From: CAZDAW01 sp964503685
GTDB taxonomy: Bacteria > Chloroflexota > Anaerolineae > Anaerolineales > Anaerolineaceae
NCBI GenBank assembly: GCA_964503685.1
Contig: CAZDAW010000035.1
Location: 1 to 32,317, forward strand
DNA length: 32,317 nt
Reading direction: 5' to 3'
A model generated the notes under the pieces. It did no database searches. It was not told the DNA's origin and worked only from the letters and a program-made list of their open reading frames with translations. The first letter of the stretch is position 1. Every line of letters begins with the position of its first letter. Below are positions 16,376 to 25,367 of the stretch, one piece after another. Made by a program: the position numbers and the translations under genes.

Positions 16376-17367
16376 GCCGTTTTTGGGGGATGCTGGCGAT
16401 CCTATTAACATTCCTAAATGCTTGCCAGCCCATCCCACTAGAATTACCCACTCCCGATCGGACGATTTCACTCCCCACATCAACTGCAATACTCGCAACC
16501 ACCTCTACCCCAACCCTCATACCAACGATAACGCCCTCGCCTACGCCGTTGCCCCCGCTGCCAGCATTCTCTCACATCACCATCATCGTGCTGGAAAATA
16601 AAGAATTCGGTACCGTAATTGGCAATCCTGCGATGCCCAATTTCAACGCCTGGGCGCAGCAATACGCTCTGCTGACCCAGCACTATGCTATTCGCCATCC
16701 CAGCCTGCCCAATTACCTGGCTTTAATTGCCGGCGACACATTCAAGGTCACAACCAATTGTGAAGATTGCTGGATTGATGCGCCTTCGTTGCCCGACCTG
16801 ATCGAGGACAGTGGACGAACCTGGAAAACCTATCAGGAAGATATCCGTTCCCCATGCTTTCTCGGCAGCACCTTGTCTTACGTCCAAAAACATAATCCCT
16901 TCGTTTACTTCAATTCAATTCGCCTCAATGAAGAACGCTGCGTGCGCAGCGTGGTTTCACTGGAACAAATGGTGATTGATTTGCAAAGCGGCTATTATCC
17001 TGATTTTGCTTTTATCACGCCCAACCTGTGGAATTCTGCCCACGACGGCCCACTCGAAGACGCCGATGCCTGGCTGGGAAGAATCGTACCGCAGTTAATG
17101 CAACCCCCGGCTTACGATAGGCATAGTCTCATAATCATCACCTGGGATGAAGGTCAGGGCGATCACTCCTGTTGCGGCCTAGAAACAGGCGGTGGGCGAA
17201 TTGCCACGATATTCATTTCCCCACTCGTAAAACAGGGTTTTCAAGATAACACCCCTTATACGCATTATTCGATTCTCAAAACCATATTGACCGCATGGAA
17301 TCTTCCTGCGCTGGGTCACGCCGCTGATGAATCGACCGAATTAATTGAAGCAGTATGGGCAAAATGA
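16372..17367 (+). CDS. Lipoprotein phosphoesterase (AcpA/PLC-like, PF04185 type)
   Basis: A secreted phosphoesterase of the alkaline-phosphatase-fold family that includes phospholipase C and AcpA acid phosphatase. A short signal peptide ends in LNAC, with Cys18 as lipidation site, followed by a Thr/Pro/Ser-rich linker to about residue 61. The catalytic region opens with ITIIVLENKEFG, and RHPSLPNYLALIAGDTF and IIITWDEGQGDHSC are family motifs with the metal ligands. 331 residues is short, closer to AcpA-like phosphatases than to the long phospholipases. It is translationally coupled to pcm; whether it acts on lipids or phosphomonoesters is open. Confidence 0.88.
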   Translation: MSRFWGMLAILLTFLNACQPIPLELPTPDRTISLPTSTAILATTSTPTLIPTITPSPTPLPPLPAFSHITIIVLENKEFGTVIGNPAMPNFNAWAQQYALLTQHYAIRHPSLPNYLALIAGDTFKVTTNCEDCWIDAPSLPDLIEDSGRTWKTYQEDIRSPCFLGSTLSYVQKHNPFVYFNSIRLNEERCVRSVVSLEQMVIDLQSGYYPDFAFITPNLWNSAHDGPLEDADAWLGRIVPQLMQPPAYDRHSLIIITWDEGQGDHSCCGLETGGGRIATIFISPLVKQGFQDNTPYTHYSILKTILTAWNLPALGHAADESTELIEAVWAK

Positions 17368-17530
17368 TATACAGAGCCTTGTCCTTTCCCTCACTGACAA
17401 TCTGGATGATAATATCATAAAAATTCTACTGTCCTTTATAGTGAATATCCGCTTGATGCGTTTATAATATTAAGGACCATTAAGTATCCAGGATATTAAC
17501 CGAATCACTCAAAAACAGGAGTTGTTCATC

Positions 17531-19792
17531 ATGCCTGGCGGTAATGACCCTCATCGAGTAAATGGCGAATATCATCCCCTGACACAACCAGATATGGATG
17601 ACTCAATACCCGATTTAGCCAGCATCATGGATACGCCTGCCGTCCAGTCTCTGTTGAATGACTTTAGCCAGATCACCGGCATGCCAACCGCAATTCTTGA
17701 TCGTAAAGGAACAGTATTGATCGCAACCGGTTGGCAGGATACCTGTATAAAATTTCACCGCGTTCATCCGGTAACCGCCCGGTATTGCACCGAAAGCGAT
17801 CTCTACCTTGAGAAAAATGTAAAAAAAGGCGAATACGTCGCTTATAAGTGTAAAAATAATATGTGGGATATCGTAACGCCTTTATATATCGGAAATGAAC
17901 ATCTGGGGAATATCTATATCGGTCAATTTTTTTATGATGATGAAACAATCGATATAGACAATTTTATTGCCAGCGCAAAGAAATACAACTTTGATAAAGA
18001 ACAATATCTGGCTTCACTACAAAAGGTCCCGCGTTTCAGTCGCGAAAAAGTCAAGAGCCTCATGGATTTCCTCTTGAAATTTTCTGAATTCGTCTCACAA
18101 ATGAGTTATAACAACCTGGAACTTGCCAGAGCCAACACAAAGCAGAAGCGAGTCGAAACATCCTTGCGGCAAAGTGAAGCGCACTTCCAACAGCTAATTC
18201 GTCAAATCCCCATTCCATTAATCATCTATGATGATCAGGAAAAAGTCGAATTTATAAATGATCATTTTATCGAAAAAATCGGTTATTCTCTTGAAGATAT
18301 TTCAACCCTGAACAACGGGTGGTCGCTTGCTTTTCCCGACAAAAACTATCGCCTGCAAGCTAAAAAAGAATGGCAATCTCAGGTGAAAGAAGCTGTTCGG
18401 AAACATGCAGATATTGAACCGCATGAGTACCGGGTAACCTGTAAAAATGGCGATGTCCGCATCGTTGAAATTTCTGGTACCAGAATAGGCGACAAAACCG
18501 TTGTGCTTTTCAATGATATTACTGAACGTAAACGTACTGAAGAAGCATTGCAATTGAATGAAGCCCGCCTTGAAGCGCTACTGCAGCTCAACCAGATGAC
18601 CGGATCACCCTTACAGGAAATCACAGATTTTTGTCTGGAACACGCTGTCAGTCTGACCAATAGTAAACTCGGGTACCTGGTATTCCTGGACGAACATGAA
18701 ACGATCCTTACCATGCATTCCTGGTCAAAAAACGCCATACGCGAATGTAAAGTAAATGAAAAACCTGTTACTTGCGAACTTGAAGAAACAGGTCTCTGGC
18801 GTGAAGTAGTTCAGCAGCGCAAACCGGTCATCGCCAATAATTACGCAGCCCCTAATCTGAAGAAGAAGAGATATACACAAGGTCATATTGCAATAACGCG
18901 TCACATGAGTGTCCCAATTTTCGAGGGTGACCGGATTGTAATTGTGGCAGGTGTGGGCAATAAAGCTGAAGATTATAACGAATCAGATGTGCGTCAGTTG
19001 ACATTAATCATGCAGGGAATGTGGCGGCTCATCCAGCGCAAACAGATAGAGGACGAAATTCGCCAGCTTAACACATACCTCGAGCAGCGCGTTAAAGAGC
19101 GTACCGCCCAATTAGAAGCCGCCAATCGTGAGCTGGAAGCATTCTCCTACTCCGCCTCACATGACTTGCGTGGTCCTCTCCGCTCCATTGATGGCTATTC
19201 ATCCATTTTACTCAACGAGTACGGAAAAAGCCTTGATTCCGTCGCACAACAATATCTCAAACAGGTCCGCGCTGGCGCTCAGCAAATGGGGAGACTTATC
19301 GACGATATGCTTAAACTCTCTCGAATCACGCGCAGCGAATTTAAAATCAGTGAGGTGGATCTCAGTTGCATGGCGCAAGGAATCTATAATAATCTCCACG
19401 AAGGGCAGCCTGACCGGGTAGTCGATTTCATTTGCCCTCCCAATATGATTGTTCGCGCTGACCCCGATATGCTGCGGATTGCCCTGACAAACTTATTGAA
19501 CAACGCCTGGAAGTTCACCCGAAATTCCCGGAAACCGCGTATCGAAGTGGGAAGTTGTGAACAGGATGGCCAAAAAGTGTTCTTCATCAAGGATAATGGC
19601 GTCGGTTTTGAGATGGCCTATGTCAACAAACTCTTTGGCGCTTTTCAGCGTTTACATTCTGACGAAGAATTTGAGGGTTCAGGCATTGGGTTGGCAATTG
19701 TCCAGCGTATCATTCAGCGGCATAATGGACGAGTTTGGGCCGAAGGGGCAATGGGTCAGGGGGCAACATTCTATTTCACCCTGGGAGCATAA
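17531..19792 (+). CDS. PocR-PAS-GAF sensor histidine kinase
   Basis: A probably cytosolic hybrid-sensing kinase with no evident membrane segment. In order: a PocR-type ligand domain (about 30-190; conserved TGMPTAILDRKG, Cys-containing HPVTARYCTESD and DIVTPLYIGNEHLGNIYIG), PAS (about 210-335, ending ITERKRTEEAL), GAF (about 350-505), a coiled coil, HisKA with phospho-acceptor His544 (ASHDLRGPLRS), and a HATPase domain with NNAWKFT, KDNGVGF and GSGIGLAIV motifs. It is intact. Start at ATG 17531, since TTG 17522 is directly beside AGGAG. No response regulator is nearby, so it is an orphan kinase; it may sense a small organic molecule, as PocR domains do. Confidence 0.93.
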   Translation: MPGGNDPHRVNGEYHPLTQPDMDDSIPDLASIMDTPAVQSLLNDFSQITGMPTAILDRKGTVLIATGWQDTCIKFHRVHPVTARYCTESDLYLEKNVKKGEYVAYKCKNNMWDIVTPLYIGNEHLGNIYIGQFFYDDETIDIDNFIASAKKYNFDKEQYLASLQKVPRFSREKVKSLMDFLLKFSEFVSQMSYNNLELARANTKQKRVETSLRQSEAHFQQLIRQIPIPLIIYDDQEKVEFINDHFIEKIGYSLEDISTLNNGWSLAFPDKNYRLQAKKEWQSQVKEAVRKHADIEPHEYRVTCKNGDVRIVEISGTRIGDKTVVLFNDITERKRTEEALQLNEARLEALLQLNQMTGSPLQEITDFCLEHAVSLTNSKLGYLVFLDEHETILTMHSWSKNAIRECKVNEKPVTCELEETGLWREVVQQRKPVIANNYAAPNLKKKRYTQGHIAITRHMSVPIFEGDRIVIVAGVGNKAEDYNESDVRQLTLIMQGMWRLIQRKQIEDEIRQLNTYLEQRVKERTAQLEAANRELEAFSYSASHDLRGPLRSIDGYSSILLNEYGKSLDSVAQQYLKQVRAGAQQMGRLIDDMLKLSRITRSEFKISEVDLSCMAQGIYNNLHEGQPDRVVDFICPPNMIVRADPDMLRIALTNLLNNAWKFTRNSRKPRIEVGSCEQDGQKVFFIKDNGVGFEMAYVNKLFGAFQRLHSDEEFEGSGIGLAIVQRIIQRHNGRVWAEGAMGQGATFYFTLGA

Positions 19793-19891
19793 ATTAGCCT
19801 CTCGCCTTGAATCTGATCACTGGTTTACAAACACCCCATCCAATTACGCCAGTGCATCCTTTTTATCCCTTAAACCCTTATCCTTGTTTAT

Positions 19892-20464
19892 TTACAATAT
19901 CCAGGGAATGATTGCTTTCGTCTGCGTTTTATAATCCACAAACTCCTGGCCGAACCGATCTTCAAGTTGTCGATCTTCAACAGGAATGCGGTACAACGTG
20001 ACACCAAACACAAGGGCCGTACTGATCCAGGCCCAAGTATTTCCGAAATATATATTCGTCCCAATCACAATGAGAAATCCCGATAAGTAGAGCGGGTGGC
20101 GGACCACGGAATACACACCCGATTTAACCAGACGCTGTTCTTGAGTCTTACCAATAACAGGCGACCAATTTTCTGCGATGATACGATTCGCCTGATAAGC
20201 AAGGACAAAGCCCAACAACATAAGCCCTATGCCAGGCGTTATCCTCCATACTGGCATATCAAAAGCTTCTTTCAGCGCCGCCTCCAATAGAGGTAAGCCA
20301 AAACCAATGAGAACAGCTATTGCCATGACAATTGCAGTCGGATCTTTAGTAATTTGCTGCGCTTGCGGCAACAATTTATCGGCCTTTCTCTGGCTTAGTG
20401 ATATAAAACGCCCGGCTATCAAAACCAAGACATAAACAAGAATATAAACTGTTTTTAGTGACAT
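19892..20464 (-). CDS. ICMT/PEMT-like membrane methyltransferase
   Basis: A 190-residue integral membrane protein with four or five hydrophobic segments. The C-terminal half has RHPLYLSGF and the EDRQLEDRFGQEFVDYK region, the hallmark of the isoprenylcysteine carboxyl methyltransferase / phospholipid methyltransferase group, which binds SAM at the membrane face. Bacterial members rarely have a known substrate; lipids or small hydrophobic amines are possible. It is a single gene, divergent from the following unknown gene; a TATAAA lies upstream on the minus strand (about 20485) but without a clear -35. Confidence 0.88.
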   Translation of the reverse strand: MSLKTVYILVYVLVLIAGRFISLSQRKADKLLPQAQQITKDPTAIVMAIAVLIGFGLPLLEAALKEAFDMPVWRITPGIGLMLLGFVLAYQANRIIAENWSPVIGKTQEQRLVKSGVYSVVRHPLYLSGFLIVIGTNIYFGNTWAWISTALVFGVTLYRIPVEDRQLEDRFGQEFVDYKTQTKAIIPWIL

Positions 20465-20565
20465 GGTTTATTTCTTTCGTTTTTTATAATGAATACCCAG
20501 CCTGCTTTTTTCGCCAAACAATGTGTTAAAATCAACCTGATCCTGCATCACTAAAAGAGGTTTTC

Positions 20566-21024
20566 ATGGACTCTCGTTTTCGTCTATCCACTCTGCCAGC
20601 CTCCATATTTTACCATGATCAACCAGATTCATTACCTGACCCTGGTAAAACCGGTGCATCCATCTGGAATCTCATCGAACATTTCAATTGCGCCGTAGAA
20701 GCCGCTTTCGAAGTCGGCAATCTCAATGCCCTCAAGCCGCTCTGCACCACCGCCGGCTGGGCGCTCATGCAGCGAAAATTCGACAAATGGCGCACAGTCC
20801 ACCACATCACAGCCCTTAACCTTGTTTCCTGCAATTTCCTGACTCTTGATCTCGATCCCACCCGGCCCGATCTGGCGCACGCTTTTACCTACGAGAAATG
20901 GAGCTATTGCTATGAAGACGGTTCCCAAACCCCTCCCCAGGCAAGTGTTGACCGTTACCAGTTGTATTTTGAAAATGCCGCCTGGAAAGTTGTCTCTGTC
21001 GAATCATACACCAAAGAGGACTGA
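20566..21024 (+). CDS. Unknown 152-residue protein, coupled to a DNA methyltransferase
   Basis: I do not recognise this protein by motif. It has no signal peptide or membrane segment. The C-terminal half (HITALNLVSCNFLTLDLDP, then a strand ending YQLYFENAAWKVVSVES) looks like the curved beta sheet of an NTF2-like or ARC6/IMS-type domain, and the N-terminal helix carries a WNLIEHFNCAVEAAF stretch. Its stop (TGA, 21022-21024) overlaps an in-frame ATG of the methyltransferase, so the two are translated together. Start at the ATG preceded by AGAGG. It is probably a real gene because of length, codon pattern and coupling. Confidence 0.7.
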   Translation: MDSRFRLSTLPASIFYHDQPDSLPDPGKTGASIWNLIEHFNCAVEAAFEVGNLNALKPLCTTAGWALMQRKFDKWRTVHHITALNLVSCNFLTLDLDPTRPDLAHAFTYEKWSYCYEDGSQTPPQASVDRYQLYFENAAWKVVSVESYTKED

Positions 21025-21029
21025 TGGTT

Positions 21030-21877
21030 ATGTCCAACCGCATTTACTACGGCGATAACCTTCCCATCCTCCAGTCCTTACCCACTGAAAGTATTGATCT
21101 GATCTACATCGATCCGCCCTTCAACACCGGCAAAATCCAAACCCGCACCCAGATTAAAACCGAACGCAGCCAGAACGGCGACCGTACCGGTTTTCAGGGT
21201 CAGCGTTACGAAACCATCAAAATCGGCTCCAAAGCCTATAAAGACCTCTTCGATGATTACCTCTCCTTTCTGGAGCCCCGCCTGTGCGAGGCCTATCGTA
21301 TCCTTGCTCCAAAGGGAAGCCTCTATTTTCATATCGACTACCGCGAAGTTCACTATTGCAAAGTGCTTCTTGACCAAATTTTTGGGCGTGCTTGTTTTCT
21401 TAACGAAATCATCTGGGCTTACGACTACGGCGCGCGCTCCAAAAAAAATGGCCCGCCAAACACGATAATATTCTCTGGTACGGCAAAGATCCCACCGCTT
21501 ATACTTTCAATATTGACGCCGTCGAACGCATTCCCTACATGGCCCCTGGTTTGGTCGGGCCGGAAAAAGCCGCCCGCGGTAAAACTCCCACCGATACCTG
21601 GTGGCATACTATCGTCCCCACCAATGGTAAAGAAAAGACCGGATACCCCACCCAGAAACCGCTCGGCATACTCCGCCGCATCGTCGCTGCATCCTCTTGT
21701 CCTGGCGATATGGTGCTCGATTTCTTCGCCGGCGCCGGCACAACCGGCCTGGCCGCTCTGGAATTAGGGCGGCGCTTTACTTTAATTGATAACAACCTCG
21801 TTGCCCTAGAAGTTATGAAAAAACGCTTCTCTGATATTAGTGATATCGAATGGATTAACTATCCACCTGCCGAATAA
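21030..21877 (+). pseudogene. Beta-class DNA methyltransferase, frame broken at an A8 tract
   Basis: A SAM-dependent N6-adenine or N4-cytosine DNA methyltransferase. The amino part has the catalytic IDPPFNTG (motif IV), the carboxyl part has GYPTQKPL and LDFFAGAGTTG (motif I), so motif IV comes first: beta class, like CcrM/HinfI. The reading frame switches at eight A (21441-21448): before the tract it reads GARSKK, and in the -1 frame it continues WPAKHDNILWYGK without a gap. Nine A would restore one protein of about 282 residues. Possible causes are a sequencing indel, a recent mutation, phase variation, or productive -1 slippage. No restriction nuclease is adjacent, so it is an orphan. Start ATG 21030 or 21024. 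Confidence 0.88.
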
Positions 21878-21913
21878 TTCATTATCAACTTAGACAGAAT
21901 AATCCGTTCTCTA

Positions 21914-21943
21914 TTGAAATTAGCTATCGGGTAATGATAATAT
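21914..21943 (+). promoter_or_regulatory. Possible promoter of the chemoreceptor gene
   Basis: TTGAAA (21914-21919), an 18-base spacer and TAATAT (21938-21943). The start codon is about 95 bases downstream. A second weak candidate, TTGCAT with TTTTAT, lies near 21972-22000. Confidence 0.35.
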
Positions 21944-22038
21944 AATTGCATCCAATGTAATCTCTCTCTGGTTGCATGACAATTAATTTGCTAATTTTAT
22001 TACTCACTCATTCGTTTACCTAATTAAAAGAGGGTTCT

Positions 22039-23685
22039 ATGGATCAATTATTAAGCAACCTCAGAATCCGTACAAAAATGGTTGGGGGATTTTCCATAAA
22101 CCTGATCTTTTTAATCGTTGTCGTCGGCGTAAGTTTATGGGGGTTACAGCAAATTGATAACGCTGCTCAGTTGGCTTCAGATACACAAACAATCAGTTCG
22201 GCAATAAAAGAAATCGTTGCATTTACTTCGCGCCTGCTAATTGGGATGACCGCAATCTTTTTGGTAATCGGTGTATTCCTATCCATAACCATAACCCGCA
22301 ATCTAATCATCCCTTTCAAGATCCTCACCGAATCGATTCGCCGGCTTTCTTCTGGAAATACGACCTCGGTCAGCAAAGCCAGCCAACAATCCACACTCAG
22401 ATCTCGGCAAGATGAAATTGGCGAGATGTCGCGCAGCATCAGGAAGCTGAAAGAGTATTTCGCCAAAAATGCCGGAATCGCCGAAATGATTGCTCAGGGT
22501 GATTTATCCGTCGAAGTCAATCCCGAATCCGACCTCGACCAATTTGGTGTAGCATATACCAAAATGATCTCCGTTTTGCGCAATTTGGTTGACCAGGTTG
22601 CGCAAAACGCAAACCGCTTGAGTGCATCAGCTCAACAATTGGCAGCCAACTCCTTACAGGCCGAACAAGCCGCAACGCAAATTTCCACCGCGATCCAACA
22701 AGTAGCGCAGGGCATTAGCGAGCAAAACGAAAACATCAGCCATACTGCCTCATCGGTTGAACAAATGGGACGAGCCATCACCGGCGTCGCCACCGGCGCT
22801 CAAGAGCAATCGAGCGCTGTCGATAAAGTTTCGATCATCACAGGTCAGATTAACACAGCTGTCCAGTCTGCTATGCAAGATGTTCAGAAAGCCAATCAAG
22901 GAACTGTACAAGCCGCGAAAACAGCCCGCGCCGGCGGACTGATTGTTAAGAAAGCGATCGAAGGAATGCGCGTGATCAAAGAGAAAGTTGATACCTCCGC
23001 CGAAAAAGTTAAGTTGATGGGGCAACGTTCCGAGCAGATCGGGTTGATTATCGAAACGATTGATGATATAGCTTCGCAAACAAATATGCTGGCTTTAAAC
23101 GCGGCCATCGAGGCCGCCCGCGCCGGTGAAGCAGGCAAAGGTTTCGCCGTAGTCGCCGATGAGGTGCGCAAACTGGCCGAACGTTCTTCAAAAGCCACCC
23201 GTGAAATCAGTGAATTGATTGATGGAATACAAAAAACAGTCGAAGATGCGGTAGCGGCAATGAATGAAGGCTCGGCCGAAGTAGAATCAGGCCTTATACA
23301 GAATGATAAAGCCAGCAGAGTCCTGACAGAAATCTTGCAGGTAATAGAAGAAGTCAATCACCTGTCCGAGCAGAGCGCAGCCGCATCAAAAAAAGTGGAA
23401 GAAGCAGCAAATGATCTGGTGATCACGGTAGATTCGGTCGCTGCAGTTATAGAAGAAAATACAGCAGCAGCCAAAGAGATGACTGCACAATCGAACAGCG
23501 TTACGAAGGCTATCGAAAACATTGTCAACATCAGCGCTGAACATGGCGTCGCGGTTGAAGAGGTATCTTCTGCGTCAGAAGAAGTGGCCGCCCAGGTTGG
23601 TGAAGTAAATGCCGCAGCCCAAAATCTATCGAATATGGCGCATACCCTGTCTCAAATCGTTTCGGGATTCAAAACCACTGCGTAA
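22039..23685 (+). CDS. Methyl-accepting chemotaxis protein with minimal ectodomain
   Basis: A chemoreceptor that would signal to CheA/CheW. TM1 (about 18-37) and TM2 (about 65-87) are separated by only some 25-28 residues, far less than the usual 120-200 residue ligand domain. A HAMP region follows, then a second HAMP-like segment (about 145-185), and the long helical signalling domain with the conserved tip EAARAGEAGKGFAVVADEV. Repeated Gln/Glu-rich heptads supply likely methylation sites. 548 residues, no C-terminal CheR-binding pentapeptide. No che genes are in the window. It may sense cytosolic or membrane states rather than external ligands. Confidence 0.94.
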   Translation: MDQLLSNLRIRTKMVGGFSINLIFLIVVVGVSLWGLQQIDNAAQLASDTQTISSAIKEIVAFTSRLLIGMTAIFLVIGVFLSITITRNLIIPFKILTESIRRLSSGNTTSVSKASQQSTLRSRQDEIGEMSRSIRKLKEYFAKNAGIAEMIAQGDLSVEVNPESDLDQFGVAYTKMISVLRNLVDQVAQNANRLSASAQQLAANSLQAEQAATQISTAIQQVAQGISEQNENISHTASSVEQMGRAITGVATGAQEQSSAVDKVSIITGQINTAVQSAMQDVQKANQGTVQAAKTARAGGLIVKKAIEGMRVIKEKVDTSAEKVKLMGQRSEQIGLIIETIDDIASQTNMLALNAAIEAARAGEAGKGFAVVADEVRKLAERSSKATREISELIDGIQKTVEDAVAAMNEGSAEVESGLIQNDKASRVLTEILQVIEEVNHLSEQSAAASKKVEEAANDLVITVDSVAAVIEENTAAAKEMTAQSNSVTKAIENIVNISAEHGVAVEEVSSASEEVAAQVGEVNAAAQNLSNMAHTLSQIVSGFKTTA

Positions 23686-23712
23686 ACGCAGCCATTACAT
23701 TCAGAACAAATC

Positions 23713-24408
23713 ATGACGCAATCTGATCTCCTCATCGCTCAACTGAAAACCCTCGCCAACCCCCAAAACGTCGCCGGAATGACGCGCTTTGGAATCAATC
23801 CCAATAACACTCTCGGTATCCGGGTGCAAACCTTGCGTCAGATTGCCAAAGGGATTCACGATCACACTCTCGCTCAAGAGCTGTGGGCATCCGGTATACA
23901 CGAAGCCCGTCTTCTGGCTGCTCTGGTGGATATAAGCAGAGAAGTGACCGAAGATCAAATGGAAGAATGGGTACTCGATTTTGACTCCTGGGACGTTTGC
24001 GATCTGGTTTGCATGCACCTGTTCGGCCTCACGTCTTTTGCTGACCTCAAAGCGCGTCAATGGTCCACTCGTCCGGAAGAGTTTGTCAAACGCGCCGGCT
24101 TCGTCCTGATGGTGGTCCGCGCCGTCCATGATAAAAAAGCCGGCGATGAGAGCTTTATCGAATACCTGAAAATAATTCAGCGCTCTGCCGAAGATGATCG
24201 TAATTTCGTCAAAAAAGCTGTCAATTGGGCGCTGCGCCAGATCGGTAAACGCAATCTCGCTTTAAACCAGGCTGCCATTCAGACCGCCCAATCGATCAAC
24301 TCAATCGATTCGAAGACCGCCCGCTGGGTAGCCTCTAACGCCCTGAATGAACTGACCAGCGAATCCATCCAGACTCGCCTCTGCCGTTCAAAAAGAGATG
24401 CAAAATAA
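23713..24408 (+). CDS. alkD: DNA alkylation repair protein, AlkD-like
   Basis: A HEAT-like repeat DNA glycosylase that excises N3- and N7-alkylated purines. The residues that define AlkD activity are recognisable: Trp93 and Asp97 in SWDVCD, Arg127 in KRAGFVLM, and Trp172 in NWALRQIGK, corresponding to Trp109, Asp113, Arg148 and Trp187 in the Bacillus cereus enzyme. 231 residues is normal. It begins 27 bases after the chemoreceptor and faces lipA with only two bases between the stop codons. It is likely active. Confidence 0.92.
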   Translation: MTQSDLLIAQLKTLANPQNVAGMTRFGINPNNTLGIRVQTLRQIAKGIHDHTLAQELWASGIHEARLLAALVDISREVTEDQMEEWVLDFDSWDVCDLVCMHLFGLTSFADLKARQWSTRPEEFVKRAGFVLMVVRAVHDKKAGDESFIEYLKIIQRSAEDDRNFVKKAVNWALRQIGKRNLALNQAAIQTAQSINSIDSKTARWVASNALNELTSESIQTRLCRSKRDAK

Positions 24409-24410
24409 TT

Positions 24411-25349
24411 TTATTGACTGGAATACAGCCCGCGGTGTACGGCGCTCAAAGCCCGCACCTGCTCGGCGGCATGGTACGAGGAACGCACCAGAGGTCCGCT
24501 TTCCACCCACTTGAACCCGATCTCCAATCCATAAGATTTGATCTCGTCAAATTCTTCCAGCGTATAATAGCGGGCAATTGGCAGGTGTTTACGGCTGGGT
24601 TGCAAATACTGCCCAACCGTCAATATCTCCACCCCCCATTCGCGCAGATCATCCATTGTTGCCTTGACTTCGCCCATCGTCTCACCTAACCCCACCATGA
24701 TTCCTGATTTGGTCAGCACATCGGGGTCCAGCATCCTGGCATGGGTCAATGTGGCTTTCGCCCACTCGTAACGATCCTGCGGCTGAACGGTCTTGAACAG
24801 CCTTTCCACAGTTTCCACATTATGGTTGAGTATCTCCGGACGGGCCTCCATAACAATCCGTAGCGCTTCCAGGCTGCCCTTAAAATCAGGGATCAGCACT
24901 TCAATTGAACACCCCGGGTGAAGCTGGCGGATACGCCGGATAAGCATAGCAAAGATCGGCGCGCCGCCATCACGCCGGTCATCGCGGTTGACGCTGGTGA
25001 TAACGGCGTGTTTCAGGTTCATCGCCTTAACCGCTTGCGCTACCCGTTCAGGTTCTATCCAGTCCAGGGCAGCCGGTTTCCCATGCTGCACCTCGCAAAA
25101 GCCGCAGGTTCGTGTGCAAATATCGCCCAACATCAAAAAAGTTGCCGTCCCCGAACCCCAGCATTCTCCCATATTGGGGCAGCCCGCCTCCTCACAGACG
25201 GTATGCAGGGCTTTTTTGTGCATCAACGCTTGCAGCCATTCGTATGTCTCGCCGGATGGCGCTTTCACTCTAATCCAGCTTGGACGACGCTGCGGAGTAG
25301 TGTCGATCACTTCAGGATTAACGCGATCACGGGTTGGATTTGCTGACAT
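24411..25349 (-). CDS. lipA: Lipoyl synthase
   Basis: LipA is a radical-SAM enzyme that inserts two sulfurs into octanoyl groups on E2 and H proteins. Cys52, Cys57 and Cys63 (CX4CX5C) bind the auxiliary cluster that is consumed as a sulfur donor; Cys78, Cys82 and Cys85 (CX3CX2C) bind the SAM cluster; RSSYHA near the C terminus provides the conserved Ser ligand. 312 residues. GAGGAA precedes the ATG. It follows the nfeD-like gene by 18 bases on the same strand and is presumably co-transcribed with it. No lipB is in the window. Confidence 0.97.
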   Translation of the reverse strand: MSANPTRDRVNPEVIDTTPQRRPSWIRVKAPSGETYEWLQALMHKKALHTVCEEAGCPNMGECWGSGTATFLMLGDICTRTCGFCEVQHGKPAALDWIEPERVAQAVKAMNLKHAVITSVNRDDRRDGGAPIFAMLIRRIRQLHPGCSIEVLIPDFKGSLEALRIVMEARPEILNHNVETVERLFKTVQPQDRYEWAKATLTHARMLDPDVLTKSGIMVGLGETMGEVKATMDDLREWGVEILTVGQYLQPSRKHLPIARYYTLEEFDEIKSYGLEIGFKWVESGPLVRSSYHAAEQVRALSAVHRGLYSSQ

Positions 25350-25367
25350 GATGATTCCTCGACGCCT

